64,000 nucleotides of DNA from Roseobacter cerasinus. Its GTDB lineage: Bacteria; Pseudomonadota; Alphaproteobacteria; Rhodobacterales; Rhodobacteraceae. The notes beneath the pieces are model-generated. The model saw only the letters and a program-made list of their open reading frames with translations. It was not told where the DNA came from and searched no databases. The stretch is taken from NCBI RefSeq assembly GCF_009811755.1, contig NZ_BLIV01000003.1:641462-705461 (forward strand), in the 5' to 3' direction. Position numbers and translations under genes: made by a program. This document shows positions 50,716 to 59,697 of the stretch, in pieces. Every line of letters starts with the position of its first letter. The first letter of the stretch is position 1.

Positions 50716-51120
50716 TCAGTCGAGCGGTGTGGCATCCCCAAAAGGTGCTGTCAGCGCCATACGGCCCGCGCAGATCGCCTTGTCGGTGAAGGACGCGCCA
50801 AGGCGACATGCGCCGATCACCATGTCATACCGCTCTACCTCACCACAGGGCGCATTCGGTGTCTCGAACGTGGCACGCGCTGAAGCGCCTGGTGCCACAT
50901 TGAAGAAGGATGCCCCTTTCGAGCGGCCGACCTGCGTGTCACCGATGTAGTTCAGGAAAAAGGCATTGATCTCGGTCAGAGGCTCCGCGCTCTCATTGGT
51001 CAGCGCGACAGTGATCGTGCAGTAGTAATCGCGCTTGCCGGTGTCGGTGATCTCCAGCCGGTACTCCGCCATCACGGGCGTTGCCATCATCACCAATGCG
51101 ACGGCACCGCGCAGCATCAT
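50716..51120 (-). CDS. Secreted hypothetical protein
   Basis: A 134-residue exported protein with signal peptide MMLRGAVALVMMATPVMA and a beta-rich mature part beginning EYRLEITDTGKRDYYCTITVAL, with conserved cysteines (YYCTI, NAPCGEVE, GACRLG, KAICAG). No family recognised. Its start ATG overlaps the stop of the DUF1289 gene, so it is co-translated with it; an ATG one codon later is equally good. Its position downstream of the irpA operon suggests a link to iron acquisition, by context only. Confidence 0.68.
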   Translation of the reverse strand: MMLRGAVALVMMATPVMAEYRLEITDTGKRDYYCTITVALTNESAEPLTEINAFFLNYIGDTQVGRSKGASFFNVAPGASARATFETPNAPCGEVERYDMVIGACRLGASFTDKAICAGRMALTAPFGDATPLD

Positions 51121-51374
51121 GCCGCGTCGCGTACAGCCGCAACAGGCTTGGCCTTCCTCTTCAGACATTTGCGCAGATATTGCGGCACCCAATGCTTGTA
51201 GCGCCCCAGGGTCTTCTGCTGCGCCACCAGCATCTCGACAAAGGCCTGGCGATGACTTTCCTTCTTGAGCTTTTTGAACATCGACTTCTGCGCCTTGGTC
51301 ATCGAACAGCCGATGCAATGGCCCTGGCGTTTGAATTTGCACACATCGATACAGGGGCTGGGTGTCTTGCTCAT
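51117..51374 (-). CDS. DUF1289 protein
   Basis: An 85-residue protein with an N-terminal DUF1289 cysteine cluster: PCIDVCKFKRQGHCIGCSM. The four cysteines probably bind a metal or Fe-S cluster. The C-terminal half is basic (KLKKESHR, KCLKRKAKP). Function unknown. It overlaps the downstream secreted-protein start. Confidence 0.85.
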   Translation of the reverse strand: MSKTPSPCIDVCKFKRQGHCIGCSMTKAQKSMFKKLKKESHRQAFVEMLVAQQKTLGRYKHWVPQYLRKCLKRKAKPVAAVRDAA

Positions 51375-51439
51375 GCGGCCTCTCGCGGTGGGGAGAGAGG
51401 CGGCCTGCCGCCTCCCTCTCTATATGGGAGCAATCCTCC

Positions 51440-52699
51440 TTACTGGAAGACCGCCTCCGGGTCATCCAGACTGTCGGAGCCTTCAAAGGCGATCGAAGCC
51501 ACGCCAAGCGCATCGACAGCCCGCTCAATCGACCGGGTCTGATCCACCAGCGCGTCCACCGCACCCATGATCAGCGCCTCGCCCTTCTCATTGCCGCGCT
51601 CCAGCATCATGTCATAAGCAAAGCCCGCTTCGGCGGCGGCTTTCATCTCGGCCATCTCGATCATGGTGGTGTTGAGCTTCGAGGTCAGTTCCGCATCGAC
51701 GCCCGCATCCGCAGCCGCCACCAGAGACGACAGCGACGCGCCCGACACCACAGTGCCATCAACGCTTGTGTAGCTGCCGACATAGACATTGCGGATGCCC
51801 ATGGCGTCATAGAAATGGCTGTTGTGCGTGTTGTCGGAGAAGCAATCATGCTCTTCCTCGGGGTCGTTCAGCAGCACGCCAAGCTTCATGCGTTCGCCCG
51901 CCTGCTCGCCGTAGGAGAGTGAGCCCATGCCGGTCAGAATCGCTGTGATGCCGGCGTTTTCGTCTGCGATGAGTTGGGCACGGGCGTCACCACCCTCCTG
52001 CCATTGCGCCGCCATCCACTCAAGATCAGACACCAGAAGATCGGTGGCCGCTTTCAGGTAAGCGCCGCGGCGGTCGCAGTTCCCGCCCGTGCAGGCGTCG
52101 CCCATGGCATAATCCGTCCAGGGCCGCGCGCCTGCCCCGGGGCCATGACCGTTCAGGTCCTGCCCCCAGAGAAGAAATTCGATGGCGTGATAGCCCGTGG
52201 CCACATTGCTTTCGACCTCATCAGCTTCATGCAGCACGCTCTCCAGCAGGTCCGCCGTGATTTCGGAGGCATCCACCGTCTCACCCGAGAGCGTGAAAGA
52301 CGGGTTTGCGATCACGTTCAGCACCGCATATTCATTCTCATCCGTGGCGCCGCCATAGGTCGCATCCACGTAATCAATGAGCCCCTCGTCGAGCGGCCAG
52401 GCGTTCACCTTGCCCTCCCAATCATCGACAATGGCATTGCCAAAACGGTAAACCTCGGTCTGCTGATACGGCACGCGCGCTGCGATCCAAGCCTCTTTCG
52501 CAGCTTGCAGGGTCTCAGCCGAAGGGCCTTCGATAAGCGCATTGACGGCGCTCTGCAGCGTTTGCGCGGTCACCAAGCTGTCGGTGTATTTCGCCGCTGC
52601 AATGTCGGCGTAATTGTCGAGAACCGCTGCCTTATCCGCTAAAGCGGGGGCCGCGATCAGCATGGTGGTGCCGAGTGCGGCGGCCAGTGTCGTCTTCAT
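51440..52699 (-). CDS. IrpA-like imelysin
   Basis: A 419-residue secreted imelysin (peptidase M75 family) of the iron-regulated protein A type. It has a signal peptide (TLAAALGTTMLIAAPALA) and the characteristic GYHAIEFLLWGQDLNG (GxHxxE, about residue 170) plus CDRRGAYLKAATDLL. IrpA homologues are needed for growth on low iron in cyanobacteria; the mechanism is unknown. I start at 52699 with an AAGGGACAG site. It is the last gene of a hemP-containing operon. Confidence 0.9.
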   Translation of the reverse strand: MKTTLAAALGTTMLIAAPALADKAAVLDNYADIAAAKYTDSLVTAQTLQSAVNALIEGPSAETLQAAKEAWIAARVPYQQTEVYRFGNAIVDDWEGKVNAWPLDEGLIDYVDATYGGATDENEYAVLNVIANPSFTLSGETVDASEITADLLESVLHEADEVESNVATGYHAIEFLLWGQDLNGHGPGAGARPWTDYAMGDACTGGNCDRRGAYLKAATDLLVSDLEWMAAQWQEGGDARAQLIADENAGITAILTGMGSLSYGEQAGERMKLGVLLNDPEEEHDCFSDNTHNSHFYDAMGIRNVYVGSYTSVDGTVVSGASLSSLVAAADAGVDAELTSKLNTTMIEMAEMKAAAEAGFAYDMMLERGNEKGEALIMGAVDALVDQTRSIERAVDALGVASIAFEGSDSLDDPEAVFQ

Positions 52700-52732
52700 T
52701 GGTTGCTGTCCCTTTTTTCGTAGCAAATAGAT

Positions 52733-53212
52733 CTAGTGAAGTGTGATGACATTGTCGGCACGCTCGGCCTGATGGGCCGTGAGCGCGCGGGTGATAGACT
52801 TGCGGGCACAGCCCACCTGCGCGGCCAGGATGGCCACGCGCTCGGCCTGGGCGGCGGTGACCAGCAGGGTCGCGACCTGCGCCGCCTCGCCCAGATCGCC
52901 ATCGCAGGCCACGCGGACCAGATGCGCAAAGACGCCCTCGTCAGCGCCCACGCAGGCACAACCCACGCCGTGGCGCACCAACGGGCGATGCGCATAGGCC
53001 GCCACGGTCGAGACCAGCTGCTCAAAGGCGCGCATCTCTTCGGCGGCCTTGCCTTTCGGCAGGGTCAAGGCGAATTCGTTCCAGACCTTCGCCTGCCCTT
53101 CGGGGCTGTCGCACCACAACCGCAGGGTCACGATCAGATCCGCCTCCCAGGGCTCGAAGTGCATCAACACACCAATCGACGCCCCGCCACGGTTTTGAGC
53201 CTGCGGTGTCAT
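52733..53212 (-). CDS. Conserved hypothetical protein between hemP and irpA
   Basis: A 159-residue protein, no family recognised. A hydrophilic N-terminus (WEADLIVTLRLWCDSPEGQAKVW) is followed by helices rich in Ala; LVRHGVGCACVGADEGVF has two close cysteines. The gene overlaps the hemP stop by 4 bp (ATGA), and irpA follows at about 33 bp. The conserved position suggests a haem or iron role, but there is no sequence evidence. Confidence 0.7.
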   Translation of the reverse strand: MTPQAQNRGGASIGVLMHFEPWEADLIVTLRLWCDSPEGQAKVWNEFALTLPKGKAAEEMRAFEQLVSTVAAYAHRPLVRHGVGCACVGADEGVFAHLVRVACDGDLGEAAQVATLLVTAAQAERVAILAAQVGCARKSITRALTAHQAERADNVITLH

Positions 53213-53385
53213 TTTGTCAGGATCAGCTTGCCCGCGCGGGTGATGCGCAGGAAATAGGGTTGCCCGTCGAGCACAAGCCGCGCCTGCACGCCGGTCGCAA
53301 TCAGGTCACGCACGTCATAGGTGACAATATCAGCCGCCGCGCTCTCGGCGGGATCCATGCGGGTGGGTTGCGCCATCGCGTTCAT
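53209..53385 (-). CDS. hemP: Hemin uptake protein HemP
   Basis: A 58-residue HemP protein: the C-terminal QPYFLRITRAGKLILTK matches the family's conserved end. HemP promotes haem uptake; it has been proposed as a regulator acting on the haem receptor gene. The start at 53385 has GGAGG 7 bp upstream; ATG at 53376 is also possible. It overlaps the upstream small gene (ATGA) and the downstream 159-residue gene. Confidence 0.85.
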   Translation of the reverse strand: MNAMAQPTRMDPAESAAADIVTYDVRDLIATGVQARLVLDGQPYFLRITRAGKLILTK

Positions 53386-53543
53386 GGTCGCGCCTCCAGC
53401 CGGTCCAACATGCTCTCCAGCCGATGGTCCAGCGGCACAAGGCCGTTCAGGGCAGATTGCAGGATTTCGATGCGGCATAGGCGAACGGGCGTGGGTCGGA
53501 CAGGGTCAGAACGGTGCTGCATGATGGCCTCCAGTGCACTCAT
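53382..53543 (-). CDS. Small hypothetical protein at head of the hemP operon
   Basis: A 53-residue frame from MSALEAIMQHRSDPVR, with a GGAG site; a second start at 53522 (MQHRSDPVR) has a better GGAGG site and would give 46 residues. It reads RLCRIEILQSALNGLVPLDHRLESML, a short helical protein. Its stop overlaps the hemP ATG. No family recognised. Confidence 0.5.
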   Translation of the reverse strand: MSALEAIMQHRSDPVRPTPVRLCRIEILQSALNGLVPLDHRLESMLDRLEARP

Positions 53544-53593
53544 TGGCTCCGGGCTGCCCGATACCGGGTGGCTGGGATTCTCCTCACAATTCT

Positions 53594-53608
53594 TGACTAT
53601 TACAGTCA
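53594..53608. promoter_or_regulatory. Candidate iron-responsive palindrome before the hemP-irpA operon
   Basis: TGACTATTACAGTCA (TGACT/AGTCA arms) lies 51 bp upstream of the first start. It resembles the palindromic iron-responsive sites predicted for Rhodobacteraceae. A TTGACT nearby on the minus strand could be part of the promoter. The match is by eye. Confidence 0.5.
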
Positions 53609-53680
53609 GAAAAGTCAATCCCGACTAAAATACTTGGCTACTTTTTTCTCATGTCCGCGCGACGTGATGCTTTTCAGATC

Positions 53681-53709
53681 AAAAAAAGGGGCGCCCAGAA
53701 TGGCGCCCC
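53681..53709 (-). terminator. Intrinsic terminator of the iron-binding protein gene
   Basis: On the minus strand, GGGGCGCC pairs with GGCGCCCC (8-bp stem, 6-nt loop) followed by seven T's. It begins about 25 bp past the stop codon of the downstream gene at 53734. It is a textbook rho-independent terminator. Confidence 0.95.
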
Positions 53710-53733
53710 TGTCCAGTCTTCGGGGAAAACGAC

Positions 53734-54762
53734 TTACTTCCAGCCCACCTCGTTAAAAATCTTCTGGGCGGCGGGCACGTTCTTGGCCACGGCAGAGAGA
53801 TCCACCTCGTCACCCTTGTACTCGCCCAGTTGGGCCACACTCTCGCTGACTGCCACACCGGGCACCGCGGGGAACTCATCATTGCCAGCGGAGAAATACT
53901 GCTGCGCCTGATCCGAGGCGAGATACTCCATGAAGGCAATCGCATTGTCCCGGTTGGGCGCGTGGGCCGCGACACCGCCACCCGACAGGTTCATATGCGC
54001 GCCCTCCGCGTCCTGCGCCGGGAAGACCCAGCCGATCTTGTCGAGATCGGAGGACAGGCCGTCGACATCCTTGCGGATCGCGCGGGCGAAGTAATAGGTG
54101 TTGGAGATGGAGATGTCGCACTGGCCGGAGACGAGACCACGCAGCTGGTCGGTGTCCCCGCCCTCAGGCTCACGGGCAAAGTTGTCCACAACACCCTGCG
54201 CCCAGGATTTCGCCGCCTCTTCGCCGTGATTCTCGATCACAGCCGCCAGCAGGGTCTGGCTGTAGACGTTCGACGATGAGCGGTGGCACACCATGCCCTT
54301 GAACTTGGGATCAGCCAGCGAGACATAGTCCACCGGCGGCTCACTTACGTCGTTCTTGTCATAGAAGATGATCCGCGCGCGCTGGGAAAAGCCGAACCAC
54401 TGGTTGTCGCTGTCCTGCAGGTTTGCGGGAATGCGCTCTTCGAGCACGGCGCTGTCGATGGATTGCAGAACGCCCGCATCCTTCGCACGCTCCAGCCGCG
54501 ACGTGTCGACGGTCAGCAGAATGTCGGCGGGCGAATTTGCGCCCTCTGCCTGCATACGGGTGATCAACTCATCCGCCTTGCCCTCGATCCGGTTGATCGT
54601 GATGCCGGTGGCTTCAGTGAACTCCGAATAGAGGCGTTCGTCGGTGTCATAGTGACGCGACGAATAGAGGTTCAGTTCGCCATTTGCACGCGCAAGCGAG
54701 GCGGTGCTGATCGCAGTTGTTGCGATAAGCGCACCAAGCGTGACTCTGGATGGTGTCGACAT
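53734..54762 (-). CDS. Ferric-iron ABC transporter substrate-binding protein (FbpA/FutA-like)
   Basis: A 342-residue periplasmic binding protein with signal peptide (STPSRVTLGALIATTAISTASLARA). LNLYSSRHYDTDERLY opens the mature part. Iron-binding tyrosines are expected at the YY of NTYYFARAI (about residue 222) and at the N-terminal Tyr. It binds Fe3+ in the periplasm for an ABC importer; the permease and ATPase are not here, and a strong terminator follows, so it is monocistronic. An alternative upstream start (54801) lacks a good site; the chosen start has GGGAGA. Confidence 0.93.
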   Translation of the reverse strand: MSTPSRVTLGALIATTAISTASLARANGELNLYSSRHYDTDERLYSEFTEATGITINRIEGKADELITRMQAEGANSPADILLTVDTSRLERAKDAGVLQSIDSAVLEERIPANLQDSDNQWFGFSQRARIIFYDKNDVSEPPVDYVSLADPKFKGMVCHRSSSNVYSQTLLAAVIENHGEEAAKSWAQGVVDNFAREPEGGDTDQLRGLVSGQCDISISNTYYFARAIRKDVDGLSSDLDKIGWVFPAQDAEGAHMNLSGGGVAAHAPNRDNAIAFMEYLASDQAQQYFSAGNDEFPAVPGVAVSESVAQLGEYKGDEVDLSAVAKNVPAAQKIFNEVGWK

Positions 54763-54983
54763 TGATATCTCCCAAAGGTTAATCCTTATTGATTTACTCA
54801 ATTACTGATTTCCGGGGAGAAGGCAATATTGTTGAGTGAAATAATTGGGTATAGACGAGCTTTTTTCTGATTGTTTTTGTACGGTATTGAGATCCAGACC
54901 CGAGCAGCCCGGTGGACGCCCAAAATGTCCCCCGGGGGAATCGCCGTGCCTCGGACGCATAAGCGTGCTACCATTCTACCAGT

Positions 54984-55817
54984 ATGACTCAAGTTGTGAT
55001 TGTAGGCCGCATTGACGGCGCCGGTGCCGAACCGGGGAAAGGCGCCGCTCAGGCCATGGCGGCAGCCCGGCTCGGCGCTTCTGTGACCTTGATCAGCACA
55101 CTTGGGGTTGAGGCAACGGCCTGGCCGACCCTTGAAGCCCTGCGCGCAGCACATGTCACCCTGGCCGTTGAGACGCAGATGCAGACAGTACCCGCAGCAG
55201 AGCCTGATGACCTGAATGCGGCACGGCTGACGGCTGAGGCGCTGCTGCGGCATGCCCCTTTGATCGCGCGCGCAAAGACGCTGCTTCTGCAAAACGAGAT
55301 CCCGCTGGAGGTGTCCATCCGGGCCGCGCGCATCGCCCGGAGCCACGGCGTAGGGGTCATCATGGGCGCGACCCCTGCCCCCGAACCGATCTGGCCCCAG
55401 CAGACACTGGCGGCGTTTGATTTTCTCACCTTACCCGCGCATCAAGCGGCCGAGATCACGGAGCGCACCGTCGGAAGCCTGCAGGATGCGGAGATCTGCG
55501 CTGAGGCCCTGACCCTGCTGGGATCGCCCGGCGCCATCGTCACACTGGGCACCCAGGGGGCCGCCTGGAAGATCGGTACGTCACAGGGCCACCGCGCGGC
55601 GGGGCGTGTCGAGGCTGTGGACCTGCTTGGCGGTGGAGATTGCTTCAACGCAACGCTGGCGGTGTTTCTGGCCCAGGGCTGCACGGCAGAGCAAGCCATT
55701 GAGATGGCGGTTGACGCCAGCTTGCTGGCCGCCCTGCGCTCTGGCCTGCCCCCGAGCTTGTCCGACCTTCTAGCCTTTCGCGCGCAGCGCGCCGCCAGCC
55801 CGCGCAGGCCACATTGA
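54984..55817 (+). CDS. PfkB-family carbohydrate kinase
   Basis: A 277-residue ribokinase-like sugar kinase, a bit short for the family. It begins MTQVVIVGRIDGAGAEPGKGAAQAMAAARLGASVTLIS with the usual Gly-rich N-terminus, and the C-terminal signature GGGDCFNATLAVF (about 217) carries the catalytic Asp where the family usually has GAGD. Substrate unknown. The shorter middle region may lack part of the lid. It is divergent from the iron-binding protein (221 bp). Confidence 0.85.
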   Translation: MTQVVIVGRIDGAGAEPGKGAAQAMAAARLGASVTLISTLGVEATAWPTLEALRAAHVTLAVETQMQTVPAAEPDDLNAARLTAEALLRHAPLIARAKTLLLQNEIPLEVSIRAARIARSHGVGVIMGATPAPEPIWPQQTLAAFDFLTLPAHQAAEITERTVGSLQDAEICAEALTLLGSPGAIVTLGTQGAAWKIGTSQGHRAAGRVEAVDLLGGGDCFNATLAVFLAQGCTAEQAIEMAVDASLLAALRSGLPPSLSDLLAFRAQRAASPRRPH

Positions 55818-56185
55818 TACCACGCGGCAAAAAGCGGCGCGCACAGTGCGTCGGCACCATCGTCTCCCGACTTTGCCTTTCCGGTTTCGTTTTGCTCGGT
55901 GATTACCACCTTTGGCGGACCCGCGAACCTCAATGCTGTCGTCGCGCAGGCTCCCTCTCTCGGCCCGGAACGTCGCAACAGAGACCTCCAGCCGCAAGCA
56001 CCGCGGACATGCCTCGCAATGCAGGGACTCTTCGCGGCCGATCTCGCAAATTTTTGCTTTTTCAAGGGGTACGGTGGTAAAAACTGTAGTTAACACACGC
56101 ACTGTAGTTTCCATCCGAGGCCCTTGCCCCGGCACAGTCGGATCGCCGAGGAGACATCCGGGCCGCGGCCGATAGGATACCAAAC
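55818..56185. other. 368-bp region with no recognised gene
   Basis: Frames are open on both strands but show no family likeness, no good start sites and no overlap with neighbours that would suggest a gene. No hairpin or repeat of note was seen. Confidence 0.4.
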
Positions 56186-56803
56186 ATGCCTGATGAAACT
56201 ACACAGATTGTCACCTGGCGCCCAATGGAACTGGACGATATCTCCAGCATCTCAAACTGGTTCTGGAATGTCTCCGACGTGGCTCTCTTTGATCGCGGCC
56301 TGCCGGTGCCGGTCAGCGTCGACACGCTGCGCGAGACATGGCGGTCGTCGATTGCGCAGGCCTCCCGACCCGGCGCCTATTGGTTCATGGCTGAGCGGGA
56401 TGGCACAGCTGTCGGGATCGCGGGCCTGGAAACGGTGAACTACATTCAGGGTGATGCGGTGCTGCCGTTCTTCGTGACAGAGGGATTTCGCAAGCGCGGC
56501 CTGGCCACGGCGATGACCGTGGCGCTACTTGATCTGGCGTTCAGGCGCCTGCGGCTGCATCGGGTCACAACCTTCTACCGCGCGGACAATGCCGCGACGG
56601 CCCGCGTGCTGGAAAAGATCGGCTTCACCGAGGAAGGGCGCTTTCGCGAGGCCTGGTTTGTCGAGGGCGACCGCAAGGATACTGTGATTGCCGGCATTCT
56701 GGGATCGGAATGGACAACGGGTCGCGACAAGGTCATTGAAGATCTGGCCGCCTCCTGCACTCTGTCGTTCTCGCCAATCTCCTGGAATGGAAACCCCGGC
56801 TGA
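56186..56803 (+). CDS. GNAT acetyltransferase (RimJ/RimL-like)
   Basis: A 205-residue N-acetyltransferase. It has RPMELDDISSISNWFWN, then GFRKRGLATAMTVALLDLAFRRL (acetyl-CoA pyrophosphate loop R/Q-x-x-G-x-A), and NAATARVLEKIGFTEEGRFRE, typical of the RimJ/RimL-type acetyltransferases. Target unknown. It stands alone. Confidence 0.88.
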   Translation: MPDETTQIVTWRPMELDDISSISNWFWNVSDVALFDRGLPVPVSVDTLRETWRSSIAQASRPGAYWFMAERDGTAVGIAGLETVNYIQGDAVLPFFVTEGFRKRGLATAMTVALLDLAFRRLRLHRVTTFYRADNAATARVLEKIGFTEEGRFREAWFVEGDRKDTVIAGILGSEWTTGRDKVIEDLAASCTLSFSPISWNGNPG

Positions 56804-57223
56804 CCCCTGAGGCGCAATCTTGTGGGCCCTGACCCCGGTGATATTGCCACTTTCAGCTCGGCAAGGAGTGGGCCACCACCTCGGTCACCAAGCCGACGAA
56901 CAGACCAGAGACCTGTTGCGCCTTCTGGTGTTTTTGGTGGCCACCGGCGTATCCTCGCAGCTCTCCAAAGACGCGCAGCGACACGGGCGATGCCTGAAAA
57001 GGTAGAGTGTTGCAGCATCTAGGATAGCATCCGCTAGACCCCTGCTGCTTCTCAGCCCTGGTTGACCACCGCACCTGCCATTTGACGATCAGAGAAGATA
57101 CTCCAGCCTGCAGTGAGAACGACACTCGTAACGCATGAGCGCGTGCGGCAACCCCACGCGAAGTCGTGGTCCGCCCCGGAACATCGCCAGTTGCAAGTAT
57201 CTGCCAGGAAAGATTTGCAGCGG
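56804..57223. other. 420-bp region with no recognised gene
   Basis: The gap between the acetyltransferase and tRNA-Asp has several overlapping open frames but none with family likeness or ribosome-binding sites. Nothing else seen. Confidence 0.4.
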
Positions 57224-57300
57224 TGGCGCGGTTGACGGGGCTCGAACCCGCGACCCCCGGCGTGACAGGCCGGTACTCTAACCAACTGAGCTACAACCGC
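57224..57300 (-). tRNA. tRNA-Asp (GTC)
   Basis: A 77-nt tRNA with encoded CCA on the minus strand. Acceptor GCGGTTG pairs with CAACCGC, discriminator G; anticodon loop CTGTCAC (GTC). T arm GCGGG-TTCGAGC-CCCGT (G-U closing pair). Confidence 0.95.
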
Positions 57301-57396
57301 CCACTGCGCGCATCGCGTATCGTCGATGCGTTGGGACGTCTTATGCGGCGCCACCCGGCGCGTCAAGCGGCTATGACCCGCCGCATGCGAATTTTT

Positions 57397-58149
57397 TCAC
57401 GCCACTGGCCGCGACGCCGAAAGACCGGATGCCAGCGGCTGTGCCCGCAGGTCAGACAGGATTGTCTCGGCGGCAAACCGCCCCCAGCCTTTGTAGATTT
57501 CAGGCCCCGGGTGAAATCCATCCGACGCCATCTGGGCCGGGTCCAGCCCCCAGTCCGGCGTGATCAGGCGCAGATCCGGGGCGCGGCCCACCATCTCGCG
57601 GAGCGCATGGCGCAGCCGCGCCGCATGCTGACCAAGCACCGTGCACAACGGACGCGGCAAGGCGGGAAAATGCTCCAGCGGTGGCACGGTTGTCGCATAG
57701 ACGCGGCGCACGGAAAAGGCCGCGCTCAACAGGTCATGAACTTCGGCTGTCTGTTCGCGCCAGCGATCCGGGTGGATCAAACGGGTGACGTCGTTGACCC
57801 CCAAAGCGGTCACCGCAATATCGAAGGGCCCGGGCGATGTGTGCCGTAAAGCGTTGCACAGTGTGGTTGTCGTCCATCCGGTCCGGGCAATCAGAGACCA
57901 TGACACTCGGTAGTCGGCGCTGAGGCTGCGGACCAGATGGCCGCTCAGGGCCTCGGCCTGTGTCGCAGCGCCCACCCCGGCAGCGGAAGAATCGCCCAGG
58001 ATCAACAGGCGGAGGACGGGACCCTGACCAGCCACGCCACAGCGCGGACCTTCAGCCTCTGGCAGGCGCGGTGTCCGGCGGATCACCTGCGTGGCCTGCA
58101 CAGCCAAAATCGGTGCCAGAGCCAACTGCCGCAGGCGCAGCGACAGCAT
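57397..58149 (-). CDS. SGNH/GDSL-type hydrolase
   Basis: A 250-residue esterase-like protein. The SGNH blocks are LLILGDSSAAGVG (block I, Ser54 nucleophile), TALGVNDVTRL (block III, Gly-x-Asn-Asp) and DGFHPG (block V, Asp and His). The first 20 residues are hydrophobic and positively charged, perhaps a membrane anchor or signal. Substrate unknown. It ends near the pirin gene, which lies 9 bp upstream on the same strand, so they may be co-transcribed. Confidence 0.88.
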   Translation of the reverse strand: MLSLRLRQLALAPILAVQATQVIRRTPRLPEAEGPRCGVAGQGPVLRLLILGDSSAAGVGAATQAEALSGHLVRSLSADYRVSWSLIARTGWTTTTLCNALRHTSPGPFDIAVTALGVNDVTRLIHPDRWREQTAEVHDLLSAAFSVRRVYATTVPPLEHFPALPRPLCTVLGQHAARLRHALREMVGRAPDLRLITPDWGLDPAQMASDGFHPGPEIYKGWGRFAAETILSDLRAQPLASGLSASRPVA

Positions 58150-58158
58150 CAGCGTCGC

Positions 58159-59097
58159 CTAGCGCTCGGGCAGCGGAATGAACTCCGCCTCATCCCCCGG
58201 TGGCAGGCGGAAACGCCCATGGGCCCAATCACCCGCCCGCCAGGCCTCCTTGGCCGCGTCAATCCGATCTTTGGAAGAGGCCACGAAATTCCACCAGATG
58301 TGGCGCGGTCCCTCAAGGGTTGCTCCGCCCAGCAACATCAACCGCGCGCCTTCATCGCCTGCTGTCAGCGTGATCCTGTCGCCTGGGCGGAAGACCATCA
58401 TCTGGCCGGCCTCAAAGCTGTCTCCGGCTACGGTGATGGCCCCCGCCACCACATAGACACCCCTGTCCTCATGATCATCTGGCAGGGGAATCTGAGCACC
58501 GGGCTGCAAAAGCGCATCTGCGTAAAACATCTCTGAGTGCACCTTCACCGGCGCTGTCTCACCATAAGCTGTGCCGAGGATCAGACGCAGTTCCTTGCCC
58601 TCGCCCTCCAACGACGGCAGGCTATCCTTGGGTGCATGCTCAAAATCGGCTGGCGCATCTTCATGGGCCTCCGGCAGCGCAACCCATGTCTGAATTCCAA
58701 AAAGGTCATGTGGCCGCATGCGCAGGTCACCATCGGTCCGTTCCGAATGTGTGATGCCATGCCCCGCCACCATCCAATTCACAGCGCCCGGCTCGATCCA
58801 CTGATCGGTCCCGAGACTGTCCCGGTGGTGTATCTTGCCTTTGTAAAGATACGTCACCGTGGCGAGACCGATATGCGGGTGCGGCCGCACGTCAATGCCC
58901 TGGCCGGTGACAAACTCGGCTGGCCCCATCTGATCAAAGAAAATGAACGGCCCGACCATCTGCCGTTTGGGCGCGGGCAAGGCGCGCCGCACTTCAAAGC
59001 CGCCAAGGTCGCGCGCGCGCGGCACGATCACCGTCTCGATGCTGTCCACCATGTCCCCGGTCGGGCAACTGGGGTCGAGGGCCGGATTCCAACTCAT
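58159..59097 (-). CDS. Pirin family protein
   Basis: A 312-residue pirin: two cupin barrels with metal-binding HPHIGLATVTYLYKGKIHHRDSLG and HGITHSERTD in the first. Bacterial pirins such as YhhW act as quercetin dioxygenases or regulators; the role here is unknown. C-terminal ILLGGATLEGPRHIWWNFVASS-like region (LMLLGGATLEGPRHIWWNF) is typical of the family. It lies 9 bp from the SGNH gene. Confidence 0.92.
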   Translation of the reverse strand: MSWNPALDPSCPTGDMVDSIETVIVPRARDLGGFEVRRALPAPKRQMVGPFIFFDQMGPAEFVTGQGIDVRPHPHIGLATVTYLYKGKIHHRDSLGTDQWIEPGAVNWMVAGHGITHSERTDGDLRMRPHDLFGIQTWVALPEAHEDAPADFEHAPKDSLPSLEGEGKELRLILGTAYGETAPVKVHSEMFYADALLQPGAQIPLPDDHEDRGVYVVAGAITVAGDSFEAGQMMVFRPGDRITLTAGDEGARLMLLGGATLEGPRHIWWNFVASSKDRIDAAKEAWRAGDWAHGRFRLPPGDEAEFIPLPER

Positions 59098-59166
59098 GCC
59101 ACAGTCTCCTTCTCCATCTGCTGAGACAAAGGTAGCGGCGGCTCCGGGCCTTGCAATTGGAGATGT

Positions 59167-59442
59167 TCAGATTTTGCGAATGTCCTGACCCGTCCGCGAT
59201 ACCACCGCGGTCTCGTCGATCCGCCGTGCGGCCTGATCCAGCCGCGCAGCCATGTGGATAATCTCCGACACATCGCCGGCGCTTTGTTCCAATGCCATCT
59301 CAAAGGCCGCATATTCAAGGTACTGCGCGGCGATCTGCATCGCGTAGCGCACCTTGTCCCGGTTCGGCAAGGTGTCAAGCGCGGCTAGCGCCGTTGACAG
59401 GTCCACAACCTCAGGAGGGATGTCATCCGTGGGCACGGTCAT
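59167..59442 (-). CDS. Small hypothetical protein (paralogue A)
   Basis: A 91-residue protein from MTVPTDDIPPEVVDL (upstream frame to 59598 is not protein-like). LAALDTLPNRDKVRYAMQIAAQYLEYAAFEMALEQS and DVSEIIHMAARLDQAARRI mark it as a close relative of the next gene (59698-59988). Helical; function unknown. 256 bp from paralogue B. Confidence 0.7.
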   Translation of the reverse strand: MTVPTDDIPPEVVDLSTALAALDTLPNRDKVRYAMQIAAQYLEYAAFEMALEQSAGDVSEIIHMAARLDQAARRIDETAVVSRTGQDIRKI

Positions 59443-59697
59443 GTCGTGTCCGCTTTCAAATATCGTTCGACGTCTCACCACAGCTTCGCGCGCCGAAAGT
59501 CCACCTCTACCAGATACAGCCAAGCGCGACCGTATGGAACTCTCCCAGTTCACACAAACCGACGTCAGGATTGACCCTGGCTTGCGTCCCGAAAACACCA
59601 GCGCCAGTGTTCCTCATCACATGGGCGTGTGTCAACCCAAGGTAGTTTGGTAAAGTGGTTTTGAAACCGTAGTGTGACACTCCGGTCGTTGTGACAG

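Noticed and set aside
54798..55346. A 182-codon minus frame between the iron-binding protein and PfkB genes
   Set aside because: Mostly antisense to the PfkB gene; no family likeness.
55770..56183. A 137-codon minus frame before the GNAT gene
   Set aside because: Composition is Arg- and Cys-rich like a random frame of GC-rich DNA; no credible start or homology.
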